This document shows, in pieces, positions 10,209 through 19,367 of a DNA stretch of 58,540 nt. The position numbers were made by a program, and so were the translations under genes. Source of the DNA: Desulfoscipio geothermicus DSM 3669 (GTDB lineage: Bacteria > Bacillota > Desulfotomaculia > Desulfotomaculales > Desulfallaceae); NCBI RefSeq assembly GCF_900115975.1, contig NZ_FOYM01000019.1, positions 1-58,540 on the forward strand, in the 5' to 3' direction. The notes below the pieces were generated by a model. The model worked only from the letters and a program-made list of their open reading frames with translations. It searched no databases and was not told where the DNA came from. The number at the start of each line of letters is the position of its first letter. Position 1 is the first letter of the stretch.

Positions 10209-10790
10209 ATCCCGAAGAACTGCGCCCGTTGTTTTGTGAGCATTGTCAGGAAGAAAAATTCTTTCATCATCACGATTACTATGAGCGGGATGTCCATAAC
10301 TGTATCCAGCAATGGAGAATAGTAATCCACCGGTTCCTTTGCCCCACCTGTAGACATACCCAAAGTGTTTTGCCCTCCTTTATCGGGCCGCATAAAACAG
10401 TTATCTGGGACGTCCAATAAGAAGTCATCCGGAAAAACGAAGCAGGCATGCCATTGGAGCAAATCGCCGGGGAAATAAACCCGCCCGCCGGGCCGTATTC
10501 GGCCAAAACCATGTGGCGCTGGAAAAAAGCCTGAAATGTGTAAGGCCTACGAGATACCCGGCAGTCATAGAAGTACGGTTAGCGTGCGGACATTGGAACG
10601 GTATTTATCCCTGTACCGCAAAGGCGGGTGGGATGCGTTAAAGCCCCAGCCCCGCAAAAGCAAGGGAAACTTCAAGATTCCCGCCGCGGTGCTACAAAAA
10701 GCCATCGAACTCAGGCGCCAGAGGCCGGAGAGAAGCGTGGAGCAAATAAACATGTTCTTAGGAGAACCCTTGAGGCTTCTTTCTCAGGCG
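10209..10790 (+). pseudogene. Decayed transposase: DUF6431-type zinc-finger piece plus Mu/IS481-like HTH piece
   Basis: Two remnants lie in tandem. The first (about 10209-10530) reads FCEHCQEEKFFHHHDYYERD and CPTCRHTQSVLPSF, then after a stop continues in the same frame to PYSAKTMWRWKKA. This matches DUF6431 proteins found on Firmicute insertion sequences. The second (from about 10560) reads SVRTLERYLSLYRKGGWDAL followed by RPERSVEQI, the helix-turn-helix of Mu/IS481-type transposases. It stops short of any catalytic domain and runs into a long palindrome. Internal stops and missing domains show it is dead. It splits the sulfolactate locus. Confidence 0.65.
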
Positions 10791-10799
10791 GCGCCGAAG

Positions 10800-10934
10800 G
10801 GTAGCCTTGACAGCCGGGGCCCCCGCGTGTGGTACAATAATAAAACCGGCGGGGTCCTAAATGGTAGCATGTTCCCGGAGCCGCCCCGTCGGTGGTCTTG
10901 CCGAACCACACGCGGGGTGGATGTCAAGGCTACC
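10800..10934. repeat. Long nested palindrome (MITE-like or structured element)
   Basis: GGTAGCCTTGACA (10800-10812) pairs with TGTCAAGGCTACC (10922-10934), and CCCCGCGTGTGGT (10821-10833) with ACCACACGCGGGG (10905-10917). Inside, ACCGGCGGGG pairs imperfectly with CCCCGTCGGT. The whole 135 bp can fold as one long hairpin. It abuts the decayed transposase, so it may be a non-autonomous element or a surviving end of that transposon. Confidence 0.6.
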
Positions 10935-11158
10935 ACCTTTGCGCTAATACAGCTTTACTTTGAGTATTATGTGAAATTCTATGAAATAATCAGCAATTAA
11001 GACTATGTGTCCAATTTTAGGGGGTCAGCCCGCCGCCTGTAACACCTGAAAACACTTCCCTTCCATATTTCCTGTGCAACAAGTTCTCGCTACATTATCA
11101 AACTCCTGCCGACACACAAGCTATCTTATCACATTATTACAAATTTAAAATTACTATT

Positions 11159-11188
11159 TTGTAGTAAAACTATAATTTGTAGTATAAT
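11159..11188 (+). promoter_or_regulatory. Promoter for the slcC-comC operon
   Basis: TTGTAG (11159-11164) and TATAAT (11183-11188) are 18 bp apart; a second TATAAT lies at 11171-11176. Downstream, TATGAT is repeated directly within about 14 bp near 11209-11230, a possible operator. The remainder of 10935-11305 holds no gene. Confidence 0.5.
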
Positions 11189-11305
11189 AAAAGGTAATAC
11201 CACATACTTATGATTTCATACATATGATAACATACCTCCGGGATTTATCTAGAAATATTTCAATAAACAATCTCATTAATTATTAATGAATATCCGAGGT
11301 GGACA

Positions 11306-12250
11306 ATGAAAACAGTAATCACAGAGTTAAATTGGAAACAAGGTAATGAAATATTATCGGAAATGGGCGAAGTGATATATGACCCGGAACTGTGGAGAAA
11401 AAAAGAGTTACCGGACATAATTCATGATGCGGAAGCCCTAATTGTGCGCAACCAAACCAAGGTTTCCCGCACTTTACTGGATTCCGCACCGAAGTTAAGA
11501 GTAATTGGGCGGTTAGGTGTCGGATTGGATAATATCGATTTACAAGCCACAAAAGATAAAGGCATTTCCGTGGTATACGCCAGAAATGCCAACGCTATTT
11601 CGGTGGTGGAATACGTTTTTGCGGTTATGCTAACCTTTGCCAGGCATCCTGTAGAAGCCACCACCGATGTCAAGCGGGGAAATTGGAACCGTAAACTGTT
11701 TACCGGCAGTGAACTATACGGCAAAACACTTGGTCTCATCGGTATAGGTGAAATTGGGACCAGGCTGGCCGCCCGGGCCAAAGCATTTGGTATGCATCTG
11801 CTCGGGTATGATCCTTTCCTGCCCCCTTATGAAATTGCCATTGCCGATTTCGGGGTGGAGCAGGCCAATTTGGAAGGAGTAATTCGCCGCGCTGATTTTA
11901 TCAGCCTCCACGTTCCTTTAAATAAAGCTACCCGGCATCTTATAAATAAGCAAACATTAGAGCTGGTCAAATCAACGGCCTACATTATTAATTCTGCCAG
12001 GGGCGGTGTAATTGACGAGCAAGCCCTATATGAAGCGCTGTCCAACAAAAAAATAGCCGGTGCGGCTTTGGATGTACTGGAGCAGGAACCACCGACAAAC
12101 TCACCGTTGCTTAAATTGGATAACGTTATCCTGACGCCTCACATTGCCGGGCTCACAGAAGAGGCCCAGGTTAAAACTTCGGTGCTAGTAGCCCGGGAAG
12201 TGATAAAAGTTTTCCAAGGACAACAGTCGAGTTGTGTCGTTATATTATAG
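11306..12250 (+). CDS. slcC: D-2-hydroxyacid dehydrogenase family, probable (S)-sulfolactate dehydrogenase SlcC
   Basis: The 314-residue protein is a SerA-like NAD-dependent 2-hydroxyacid dehydrogenase. It has the nucleotide-binding GIGEIG motif at residues 146-151 and the catalytic triad Arg232 (in NSARGG), Glu261 and His279 (in TPHIAG). It lacks the ACT regulatory domain of long phosphoglycerate dehydrogenases. A GAGGTGG site precedes the ATG. Its partner downstream is a ComC-like dehydrogenase, and suyAB lie 9 kb away. In known sulfolactate degraders SlcC oxidises (S)-sulfolactate to sulfopyruvate and ComC reduces that to the (R)-form used by SuyAB. Phosphoglycerate or another 2-hydroxyacid remains possible from sequence alone. 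Confidence 0.72.
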   Translation: MKTVITELNWKQGNEILSEMGEVIYDPELWRKKELPDIIHDAEALIVRNQTKVSRTLLDSAPKLRVIGRLGVGLDNIDLQATKDKGISVVYARNANAISVVEYVFAVMLTFARHPVEATTDVKRGNWNRKLFTGSELYGKTLGLIGIGEIGTRLAARAKAFGMHLLGYDPFLPPYEIAIADFGVEQANLEGVIRRADFISLHVPLNKATRHLINKQTLELVKSTAYIINSARGGVIDEQALYEALSNKKIAGAALDVLEQEPPTNSPLLKLDNVILTPHIAGLTEEAQVKTSVLVAREVIKVFQGQQSSCVVIL

Positions 12251-12289
12251 AACCGGCGATAACAAGTTTAAAAGGAGATGTTACAACTT

Positions 12290-13336
12290 ATGCAACACAA
12301 AATACCCGCCGAATACGTACAAAAGTTTTGTGCGCATCTGCTGGAAGGTACCGGAGTGCCTCGGGAAGATGCTGAAATCGTAGCCACCGTGCTGGTGGAT
12401 ACCAGTTTGGACGGCATCGATACCCATAGCATCAGCCGCCTGCCCGTTTACTTGACCCGTTTACAAAACGGGCGTATTAACGCCCGGCCAAATATTAAAC
12501 CAACACGCACAGCCCCGTCCGTAGTTGTATTGGACGGCGATAACGGCCTTGGCCAGCTGGTTTCAGTGCGAGCCATGGAAAAAGCCATTGAAACAGCCCG
12601 GGAAACGGGTGTAGGCGTAGTGTCCGCCCGGCATAGCAATCATTTTGGCGCGGCCACTTACTACTGTAAGATGGCTGCGGATGCCGGCATGATTGGTATG
12701 GCTTTTACTAATTCCCCACCGGGCATCCCCCCGTGGGGCGGTAAAAAACCTTACTTCGGCACCAACCCAATTTCTTTTGGTTTTCCTAAAAAGGGTGACC
12801 CGGTGGTAGTGGACATGTCCTCCAGCACCGTGGCCAGGGGCAACATCATCCTGGCTGCTAAAGAAGACCGCCCCATACCCGAGGGATGGGCTATTGACGC
12901 TGATGGTCGCCCCACCACTGATGCCCAAGAAGCATTGAAAGGGGCGGTATTGCCGATAGGTGGCCCCAAAGGTTACGCCCTGGCCCTGGCTGTGGAAATA
13001 TTATCCGGTGTGGTCAGCGGCGCCGCCTACGGATCACATGTAGGCTGGATCTATGATGACAGTCTGGAGCCGGTCAATATCGGTCATTTTTTCATAGCCA
13101 TGAACATTGAGCCTCTTATGCCCATGCATGAATACATGGTCCGTATGGAGCAGATGGTTTCGGAAATAAAAGCGGTCCCGAAAGCACAAGGATGCGACCA
13201 CATACTGCTGCCCGGGGAACGAAAACAAATGAAAGCGATCCAGCGGTTACGGGAAGGCATCCCCGTAAATGCCAGGTTGCTAAATGAACTTAATAATATT
13301 GCCACCTCCCTTGGTGTGGAAAAAATTAATCCTTAA
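12290..13336 (+). CDS. comC: Malate/L-lactate dehydrogenase family, probable (R)-sulfolactate dehydrogenase ComC
   Basis: The 348-residue protein belongs to the Ldh_2 family (malate, ureidoglycolate and sulfolactate dehydrogenases), a fold distinct from Rossmann enzymes. Family marks are DTSLDGIDTHSISRLP near residue 40, SRHSNHFGAATYY near residue 115 with the likely catalytic His, and GTNPISFGFP. An ATG at 12278 lies directly against the AAAGGAG site, so the ATG at 12290 is preferred. It starts 40 nt after slcC and must be co-transcribed. With SlcC it would interconvert sulfolactate enantiomers via sulfopyruvate, normally using NADPH. Malate dehydrogenase is the main alternative. Confidence 0.75.
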   Translation: MQHKIPAEYVQKFCAHLLEGTGVPREDAEIVATVLVDTSLDGIDTHSISRLPVYLTRLQNGRINARPNIKPTRTAPSVVVLDGDNGLGQLVSVRAMEKAIETARETGVGVVSARHSNHFGAATYYCKMAADAGMIGMAFTNSPPGIPPWGGKKPYFGTNPISFGFPKKGDPVVVDMSSSTVARGNIILAAKEDRPIPEGWAIDADGRPTTDAQEALKGAVLPIGGPKGYALALAVEILSGVVSGAAYGSHVGWIYDDSLEPVNIGHFFIAMNIEPLMPMHEYMVRMEQMVSEIKAVPKAQGCDHILLPGERKQMKAIQRLREGIPVNARLLNELNNIATSLGVEKINP

Positions 13337-13372
13337 TTAGTCACCAATTATGTGCCACATGGTTTGATGGTT

Positions 13373-13685
13373 TCAAATGGCCCGGTTTTGCGCCGGGTTT
13401 CGTATTTTGCCGCGTTTTTCAGCCAAGTAACTTGTTCCCCATACACCCAGCAAAATAAACGCACCGCCTAAAAACTGCCAGTTACCCAGATACTCGTCAA
13501 AGAATATTACGCCGGCTAGCACTGAAACCACCAGTGTTAGATTCATAAATACCGCTGCCTGGGAAGCGGGTAGGTGGGACAGGGCGTAATTCAGGGGAAA
13601 AAAACAACCATTGAGGACAGCAGACCCAGGTATAAAAGGCCGATAAGTACCGGCGGGTATTGTAGGGCAGTGATGTAATTGGTTA
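13373..13685 (-). pseudogene. EamA/DMT-family transporter, C-terminal remnant with frameshift
   Basis: The minus strand reads PPVLIGLLYLGLLSSMVVFF, then after a one-base shift in a T/C run NYALSHLPASQAAVFMNL, followed by VFFDEYLGNWQF-type sequence up to a TGA at 13373. This is the final part of an EamA (drug/metabolite) exporter. The N-terminal two thirds are missing and the fragment abuts another gene remnant, so it cannot give a working transporter. Confidence 0.7.
13381..13402 (+). terminator. Probable terminator after comC
   Basis: CCCGG and CCGGG arms around a 7-nt loop (13381-13397) are followed by TTTCGTATTTT. The stem is short, so the call is moderate. It overlaps the 3' end of the EamA remnant on the other strand. 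Confidence 0.45.
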
Positions 13686-13689
13686 GCTG

Positions 13690-13810
13690 GCGTAGAGATC
13701 TTTTACCTTGACTTCAGCGCCTTTTTTTCCAATTCTTCTTTAACCGTGCCGAGTATGGCCGCATTAAAACTTTTGGGGTTGGGGTGGCAGTAGATTACTA
13801 ATGCTTTCAT
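13690..13810 (-). pseudogene. NAD(P)H quinone oxidoreductase (flavodoxin-fold) N-terminal remnant
   Basis: An ATG at 13810 with a GGAGG site starts MKALVIYCHPNPKSFNAAI, the N-terminus of the NAD(P)H dehydrogenase (quinone)/Flavodoxin_2 family. A single-base loss after about 30 codons shifts the frame; sequence resembling AEVKVKDLYA continues in the next frame. It then joins the EamA remnant directly, so about 85% of the gene is gone. Confidence 0.65.
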
Positions 13811-13872
13811 ATAAATAACCTCCACTTCCATTTTTTACTTAATAATAACATAACAGGTTGCCCAAGTACATT

Positions 13873-14487
13873 TTAGTTTGATATTTGTCTGATATTTTTA
13901 TTTACCTGGAAATTGCCAACGCTGCCGGATTTGGCCACCAGTTCGGCGTCGGTGAACAGGGTGATGTTTTCCCGGCGCTTAACTTCGTCAACCAGTTGTT
14001 TGATTAAAAGCCGGCCGGTTTTGTCGTGGGGGTACATTTTGTTGAATCCCGCCACCCAACCGCCGGGAGCAGCGGATTTTTCGGCCAGCAGCACGGATAT
14101 GCCCAGGTCCGCCAGGCCGATGGCAGCCCGCAGGCCCGCAATACCCGCGCCCACCACCAATACTTTGGGCACGGTATCAATTACGATCGGTTCCAGCGGT
14201 TCGGTCAGGGCGGTGCGGGCCACGCCGGCCCTGACCAAACGCACGGCCTTTTCCGTCGCCCCGGCCCGGTCATCGGTATGGGTCCATGAGCACTGTTCCC
14301 GCACATTGACCTGGTTGTACCGGTAAGGGTTCAATCCCGCCCGTTTGGCCACTTCCCGAAAAGTAAACAAGTGCAGTTTGGGCGAACAGGAGGCCACCAC
14401 CAGGCCGTCCAGGTTTTGCTCCCGGATATCCTCGATCATCTCCTGCTGCGTGGCATCCGAGCAGGTGAACATGGCCGTTTTCAGCTA
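13873..14487 (-). pseudogene. Heterodisulfide reductase subunit A (HdrA) fragment
   Basis: About 200 residues of HdrA survive: FTCSDATQQEMIEDI, VVASCSPKLHLFTFREV, VNVREQCSWTH and the FAD-binding VLVVGAGIAGLRAA. Full HdrA proteins are 400-1000 residues and carry several CxxCxxC iron-sulfur motifs, which are absent here. Homology begins abruptly after a TAG about 15 nt upstream of the ATG at 14472, and ends in unrelated AT-rich sequence near 13905. Both ends are therefore truncated. It is the last of three broken minus-strand genes in a row. Confidence 0.75.
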
Positions 14488-14660
14488 ACGGCACGGCTAC
14501 ACAAACTAACCCCGTTCTGATAAAATAAACGGAGCTTTTTGTTATCAAATTCTATATTAGATTTTGAAAATACAAACTTTGTGCATATTGTATACATAAT
14601 ACTTGTATTGCAAAGTCCTTTGTGCTACTATTACCTCAGATCAAGTCAAGAGGTGATACC

Positions 14661-14879
14661 ATGCAAACCAAGATCGTTAAAACTCCTTGCGAAACCTGCG
14701 CAAACAAAAACAGTGTCAGATGTTTTAGCGCTCTTGCCATGTCCAAAACCGCATGTTCCATGGAAATGGAAATGTTTAATCACGGTGTGGAAAATTTAAT
14801 TTCCGAAATAGTAATTCCATGCAAAAACTATGTATGCAATAACAAGTTATTAAAGCAACAATACAAGAAAATTGTATAA
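14661..14879 (+). CDS. Small cysteine-rich protein, possible metal binder
   Basis: The 72-residue product starts at an ATG with a GAGGTG site 5 nt upstream; a longer in-frame start at 14622 lacks one. It has six Cys in the pattern TPCETCANKNSVRC, ACSMEME and IPCKNYVCNN, which suggests zinc or iron-sulfur binding or disulfides. I do not recognise a family. Its last 50 bp overlap the convergent end of the glycosyltransferase gene. Confidence 0.55.
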   Translation: MQTKIVKTPCETCANKNSVRCFSALAMSKTACSMEMEMFNHGVENLISEIVIPCKNYVCNNKLLKQQYKKIV

Positions 14880-16012
14880 AAAAGAGAGTATACTTTAAGA
14901 ATATTTAAAGCATAATTTCGGGCAGAAAATTTGTTGGCATTTTGCAGGGCATTTCTGCCCATTTCTTCCCTGAGTTTTTCATTTTGTAAAAGTAATTTAA
15001 TTTTTTCACTAAAAATCTCCTTGGACAGGTCGGTTAAAAATCCATCAACCCCATCCTGCACCATTTCTGAAACCCCGTTTGCCCTTACCGCCACTACCGG
15101 CAGGCCTGCAAATTTGGCTTCCGGTATAACCAGACCCTGGGTTTCAGAGATGGATGCAAATACAAATATATCGGCATCCAGATAGCATTTATAAACCTCT
15201 GCCCGGGTTAATAACCCGGTAAATGTAACTTTGTCCTGCACCGTCAATTGTTGCGCCAGCCTTTTTAACTCCTTTTCTTGTGGTCCTTTACCTACCAGCA
15301 CCAGGCGGGTTTCCGGAAAATCATTAACAATTTCGGCAAAACATTCCAAAAGAAATGCTATGTTTTTCTCCGGGCCCAACCTACCAACACACAGCAGTAT
15401 TTTTTCCCTTGGTTTTATATCATAACGCCTGCGCAGCCAACCCGTTTCCCCGGTCATAAATTCCTCTGTTTTAATCCCGGTGGGAATTACCTGAAGAGGC
15501 TTGGTAACTCCCAGTTGCCTCATGTACTCTGCAGTGGCAGTTGTCGGGGCTATAATAACATTACACCGGTTGCTGAAGTTTGCGCATATTTTTCGTATTA
15601 ATAACCTGGCCATCCTTCGGGGGATGGGAAGATAATGACTGTAATATTCATAAAGGGTATGAAACGTGTAAACAAGTGGTATGCCCAATTGCCGGGCTGC
15701 AGATAAGCCCAGCCATCCCAGACCGAAGGGATGATGAACGTGAATCACATCAGGTTGTATCTCCTTGAGAGTGGCCTTCAGATGCCGGGAAAAGGGGATG
15801 GCTAAATAATAATCCGGGTTTGTGGGCGGAGGAACAGAGATAAATCGAAATACATTTTCTTCATTATCAATGTAATTCGGGTATCTCGGAGCAAAAATAA
15901 AGACTTGGTGGCCCATCAAGGAAACTTCTCTATGTAAAACCTCTATGGAATGCACAACACCACTATTATACGGCAAATAACTGTCAGTAAATATGGCTAT
16001 TCTCAAACCCAT
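14828..16012 (-). CDS. Glycosyltransferase family 4, possible diacylglycerol glucosyltransferase
   Basis: The 394-residue GT-B enzyme has an N-terminal acceptor domain starting RIAIFTDSYLPYNSGV, HVHHPFGLGW near residue 90, the donor-domain start GRLGPEKN near residue 215 and the nucleotide-sugar motif SETQGLVIPEAKFAGLPVVA near residue 300. The order and the N-terminus resemble 1,2-diacylglycerol 3-alpha-glucosyltransferases, but the acceptor cannot be fixed from sequence. The C-terminus has an unusual hydrophobic tail (LFYTIFLYCCF) that overlaps the convergent small gene. The ATG at 16012 has GAGAGG about 8 nt upstream. Confidence 0.85.
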   Translation of the reverse strand: MGLRIAIFTDSYLPYNSGVVHSIEVLHREVSLMGHQVFIFAPRYPNYIDNEENVFRFISVPPPTNPDYYLAIPFSRHLKATLKEIQPDVIHVHHPFGLGWLGLSAARQLGIPLVYTFHTLYEYYSHYLPIPRRMARLLIRKICANFSNRCNVIIAPTTATAEYMRQLGVTKPLQVIPTGIKTEEFMTGETGWLRRRYDIKPREKILLCVGRLGPEKNIAFLLECFAEIVNDFPETRLVLVGKGPQEKELKRLAQQLTVQDKVTFTGLLTRAEVYKCYLDADIFVFASISETQGLVIPEAKFAGLPVVAVRANGVSEMVQDGVDGFLTDLSKEIFSEKIKLLLQNEKLREEMGRNALQNANKFSARNYALNILKVYSLFYTIFLYCCFNNLLLHT

Positions 16013-16399
16013 TCGCTATAACCTCTCTATATTGTTAGCGCAATACTACCCCGCCTAAGCCATAAAAACCCAACCGGCCCACATAGACTGAAAATATGCA
16101 AATCTTCCTACTTAGTATGCAACCTAACAGGACGTCTTATCCCGCGTTCTACAGCAAATAGGCACATATCGCCGGCTTTAAATATAAGAACCCAGTAACC
16201 ATACGGGTTTGCGGTTATAAAGAATTACATCCTTCCTACGCCGGGACGCATGTATGTTTTTGTAGACCCGCCTTTATTTGGATAAAGGGGACAGGTTACT
16301 TTATATGGTGTATTTTGGAAGACAATACCCCTGCCTTCCTGAATTATTCCAGAAAAATTAAGAATAATAAACTTAAATTTAACTGCGGAGGGGCAAAGC
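16013..16399. other. Intergenic region with half of a GGGGACAG repeat
   Basis: This region separates the divergent glycosyltransferase and permease genes. It holds one unpaired arm of the GGGGACAG repeat family (16284-16301) and otherwise only AT-rich sequence. A purine riboswitch was looked for and not found. Confidence 0.4.
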
Positions 16400-17776
16400 A
16401 TGCTCGAAAACCTGTTCAAACTACGCCGGTACAATACCGACGCCCGTACGGAGATTATCGCCGGCCTGACCACCTTTATGACCATGGCTTACATCCTGTT
16501 CCTGAACCCCAACATCCTGGCCGCCACGGGCATGGACAAAAACGCCGTCTTTTTCGCCACCGCCGTGGCTGCGGGCGTGATAACCATCGCCATGGGGCTG
16601 ATTGTCAATTACCCCATAGCCCTGGCCCCGGGAATGGGGCTGAACGCCTACTTCGCCACCGTGGCCGCCCAGCACGTGGGCATCCCCTGGCCGGCGGCCC
16701 TGGGGGCGGTGTTTATCTCCGGCATTATATTTATTATTCTCACGGTAACTAAAATTCGCCAATTGCTGGTCGTAGCCGTGCCCAATTCCATAAAACGGGC
16801 CATTATCGTGGGCATTGGCCTGTTCATCACCATGCTGGGCCTGAAAATGGCCGAATTTATGGTGATCAAGGCCGGCCCGGTGATCCCCCCCACCATGGAA
16901 ACGCTGCAAAAGCCGGGGGGCGTGGCCACCCTGCGCTTTTTTGAATGGAATATTTTCATGGGGTCCTTTGCCAATAATGTAACATTGTTGGCCCTGATCG
17001 GACTGGTTGTTTCCGCCCTTCTAATGGCTAATAAGGTTAAGGGGGCCCTGCTGTTCGGCATCATCCTCACCACATTGATCGGCCTCCCCCTGGGCGTCAC
17101 CCGGGTGCCGGCCAACTTCCAGCCCCTGGCCCTGCCCGACCTGTCCCGGCTGGCAGTAGGCAAGCTGGATCTGGCCGGAGCCCTGGACATGGGCCTGTGG
17201 ACGGTTATTTTCACCTTCACCTTTGTGGAACTTTTCGATACCTTCGGCACCCTGGTGGGGACCGCCGGGAAGGCCGGACTGCTGGATGAAAACGGGCAGT
17301 CGCCCCGGCTGGGCCGGGCCATGCTGGTGGACGCCGGCGGCGTTTCTTTCGGCGCACTGATGGGCACCAGCACCGTAACCGCTTACATTGAAAGCACCGC
17401 CGGCATTGCCGAGGGCGGCCGCACCGGCCTAACGGCGGTGACCACCGGCGTCTTATTCCTGCTGGCCCTGGTCCTGGCCCCCATCGCCGGATTGATCCCC
17501 GGCGCCGCCACCGCCCCGGCGCTGATCATTGTGGGCCTTTTGATGGCCCAGTCCGTGAAGGATATAGATTTCGAAGACTTTACCGAGGGGCTGCCGGCCT
17601 TTTTAACCATCGTGCTCATGCCTTTCACCGGCAGCATCGCCAACGGCATCGCCGCGGGGATAATTTTTTACGCCCTGCTTAAACTGGCCGGCGGCCGGAC
17701 CCGGGAGGTACACTGGCTAATGTGGGTGCTGGCGGCCATCGTACTGGCCCGCTACCTGTTTCTGGCGGAACATTGA
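16400..17776 (+). CDS. NCS2/AzgA-type purine (guanine/hypoxanthine) permease
   Basis: The 458-residue membrane protein has 12-14 hydrophobic segments and the AzgA/PbuG-type marks: TEIIAGLTTFMTMAYILFLNP at the N-terminus, ALAPGMGLNAYFA near residue 75, the segment FVELFDTFGTLVG near residue 275 and TSTVTAYIESTAGIAEGGRT near residue 325. Such proteins import guanine, hypoxanthine, adenine or xanthine by proton symport. A GGAGGGG site precedes the ATG. It appears to be a single gene, and the substrate among purines is not resolved. Confidence 0.92.
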   Translation: MLENLFKLRRYNTDARTEIIAGLTTFMTMAYILFLNPNILAATGMDKNAVFFATAVAAGVITIAMGLIVNYPIALAPGMGLNAYFATVAAQHVGIPWPAALGAVFISGIIFIILTVTKIRQLLVVAVPNSIKRAIIVGIGLFITMLGLKMAEFMVIKAGPVIPPTMETLQKPGGVATLRFFEWNIFMGSFANNVTLLALIGLVVSALLMANKVKGALLFGIILTTLIGLPLGVTRVPANFQPLALPDLSRLAVGKLDLAGALDMGLWTVIFTFTFVELFDTFGTLVGTAGKAGLLDENGQSPRLGRAMLVDAGGVSFGALMGTSTVTAYIESTAGIAEGGRTGLTAVTTGVLFLLALVLAPIAGLIPGAATAPALIIVGLLMAQSVKDIDFEDFTEGLPAFLTIVLMPFTGSIANGIAAGIIFYALLKLAGGRTREVHWLMWVLAAIVLARYLFLAEH

Positions 17777-17845
17777 TTTAAGCTGCAAGATGTACTCACT
17801 TCAGCCGGAAGCATATCCATATGCAATGAGGGTTTATCCTCATAT

Positions 17846-19125
17846 CTACTGAAAACTCCGGATAAACATGGCCGCTTTTTCGCTGTCCAGAAAATCATGC
17901 ACATCTTCTATGCCAAGCTGCTTCAACAGTTCCATTACATATTTGTTGTCCACCGGGGTCAGGGACAGGGCCTCCTTACCGTACTCATCAACAAACTTCT
18001 GCCCCTCCCCGGGGTCAATCAGCACCCTGGGACCGCCCACGCATCCCCCGGGGCAACCCATGCCCTCCAGAAAATTGGCTTCCATTTTCCCTTCAAGAAC
18101 CTCATTCAGTATTTTTCGGCAGTCCTTGACACCGTCGGCCTGCACCGCCCTGATCTTGATTTCCCTGTCGGGCCGCAGCCTGTCCAGGGTATCGGAGATC
18201 GCTTTACTTACTCCCCCGGTCCGAGCATAAATCCTGCCGGCGGTGGAGGAATGTTCGCTGGGGTCTTCCTCCATTTCTTCCGGCTTGATGCCTACGGCCT
18301 CGAAAATTTGCTTCACTTCCTCAAAAGTCAGCACCGCATCCACCGCGTCCTTGATATCCTCTTCCTTGGCCTCCGCCTTCTTGGCTATACACGGGCCGAC
18401 AAAAACTACTTTGGCCCCGGGGTGCAAATGCTTGATGCCCCTGCCGCAGGCCACCATAGGCGACACCGAGGGTGATATATGGGGCACCAGGTCTTTGTAG
18501 ACCCGCTTGACCATGGAAACCCATATCGGACAACACATGCTGGTGAGCATGAAATCTTTTTCCCGGGTAACATGCCGTTCAAATTCCAACGCCTCTTTTA
18601 AAGTAAGTATGTCGGCAAAAAGGGCTACCTCCACCATGCCGTAAAAACCCAGCCTCTTAAATGCGGCCCGCATTTTCCCCGGCGTTACTCCGGAGCCAAA
18701 CTGACCGATAAAGGCGGGAGCCACAATGGCAAAAACAGGCACTTTGCGGTTTTTTAATAATTCAATAACCGGCACGAATTCTTTTTTATCCACCAAGGAA
18801 TAGTGTTTGCATACTTCCACGCATTTTCCGCACCCGGAGCAATTGTTGTGCTTGATAACAACATTACCCTCCATATCCCGGACAATGGCGTTAAACAAAC
18901 AGGACGCTTCGCAATTATCTTCGTTTTTCAAACTGCAGGAACCGTCACAGTCCTTTATCTTGAACACCACCCGGTTCGGGTCCCCGCCACCGGAAGCATA
19001 GCGAATATATTCATCCGTAAACCTGTCGCCTTCCCGCCGCATTTTATCAACTTCATCATCCATGTTCCCCCGGTAGGCCGATTTAACCAATTTTTTAAAA
19101 ACCTCATCATAACCTGGCTTGCTCA
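17846..19125 (-). CDS. [FeFe] hydrogenase, monomeric, two 4Fe-4S clusters
   Basis: The 426-residue enzyme has N-terminal Cys-rich clusters (CDGSCSLKNEDNCEASC and CSGCGKCVEVC, residues about 60-110), then the H-cluster domain. The three signature motifs are present: TSMCCPIW, FVGPCIAKKAE and EGMGCPGGCVGG. The variants SMCCP and GPCIAKK resemble the less-studied group B enzymes more than prototypical group A. No 2Fe-2S N-domain or NADH-binding partner is adjacent, so it probably works with ferredoxin as a soluble enzyme. A GTG at 19135 is possible, but the ATG at 19125 has AAGGTGG at the right distance. Confidence 0.87.
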
Positions 19126-19367
19126 TAATTGCCACCTTTGCTATTTGATTTGCTGTATGTACTATTTGCCATTTCCTGATTATTTATAAGTGGGTGGAAC
19201 CGGCCGGAGTCCAATTCAGGCTTTAATTCCCATGACTAATCCGCTGATATCTAATTTATGATTAAAAACGCCGCAAAACTTCTTGACTATTATGAAAACT
19301 AAATAAAGGAAAAACTATACTCAATAAAGAAAAGAATAATTAACGTAAATAAATCGAGGTGACCGTC

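Noticed and set aside
10022-10462. 146-codon minus-strand frame
   Set aside because: It is antisense to the recognisable DUF6431 transposase remnant.
16013-16399. Purine riboswitch before the NCS2 permease
   Set aside because: The conserved junction sequences of purine aptamers are not present.
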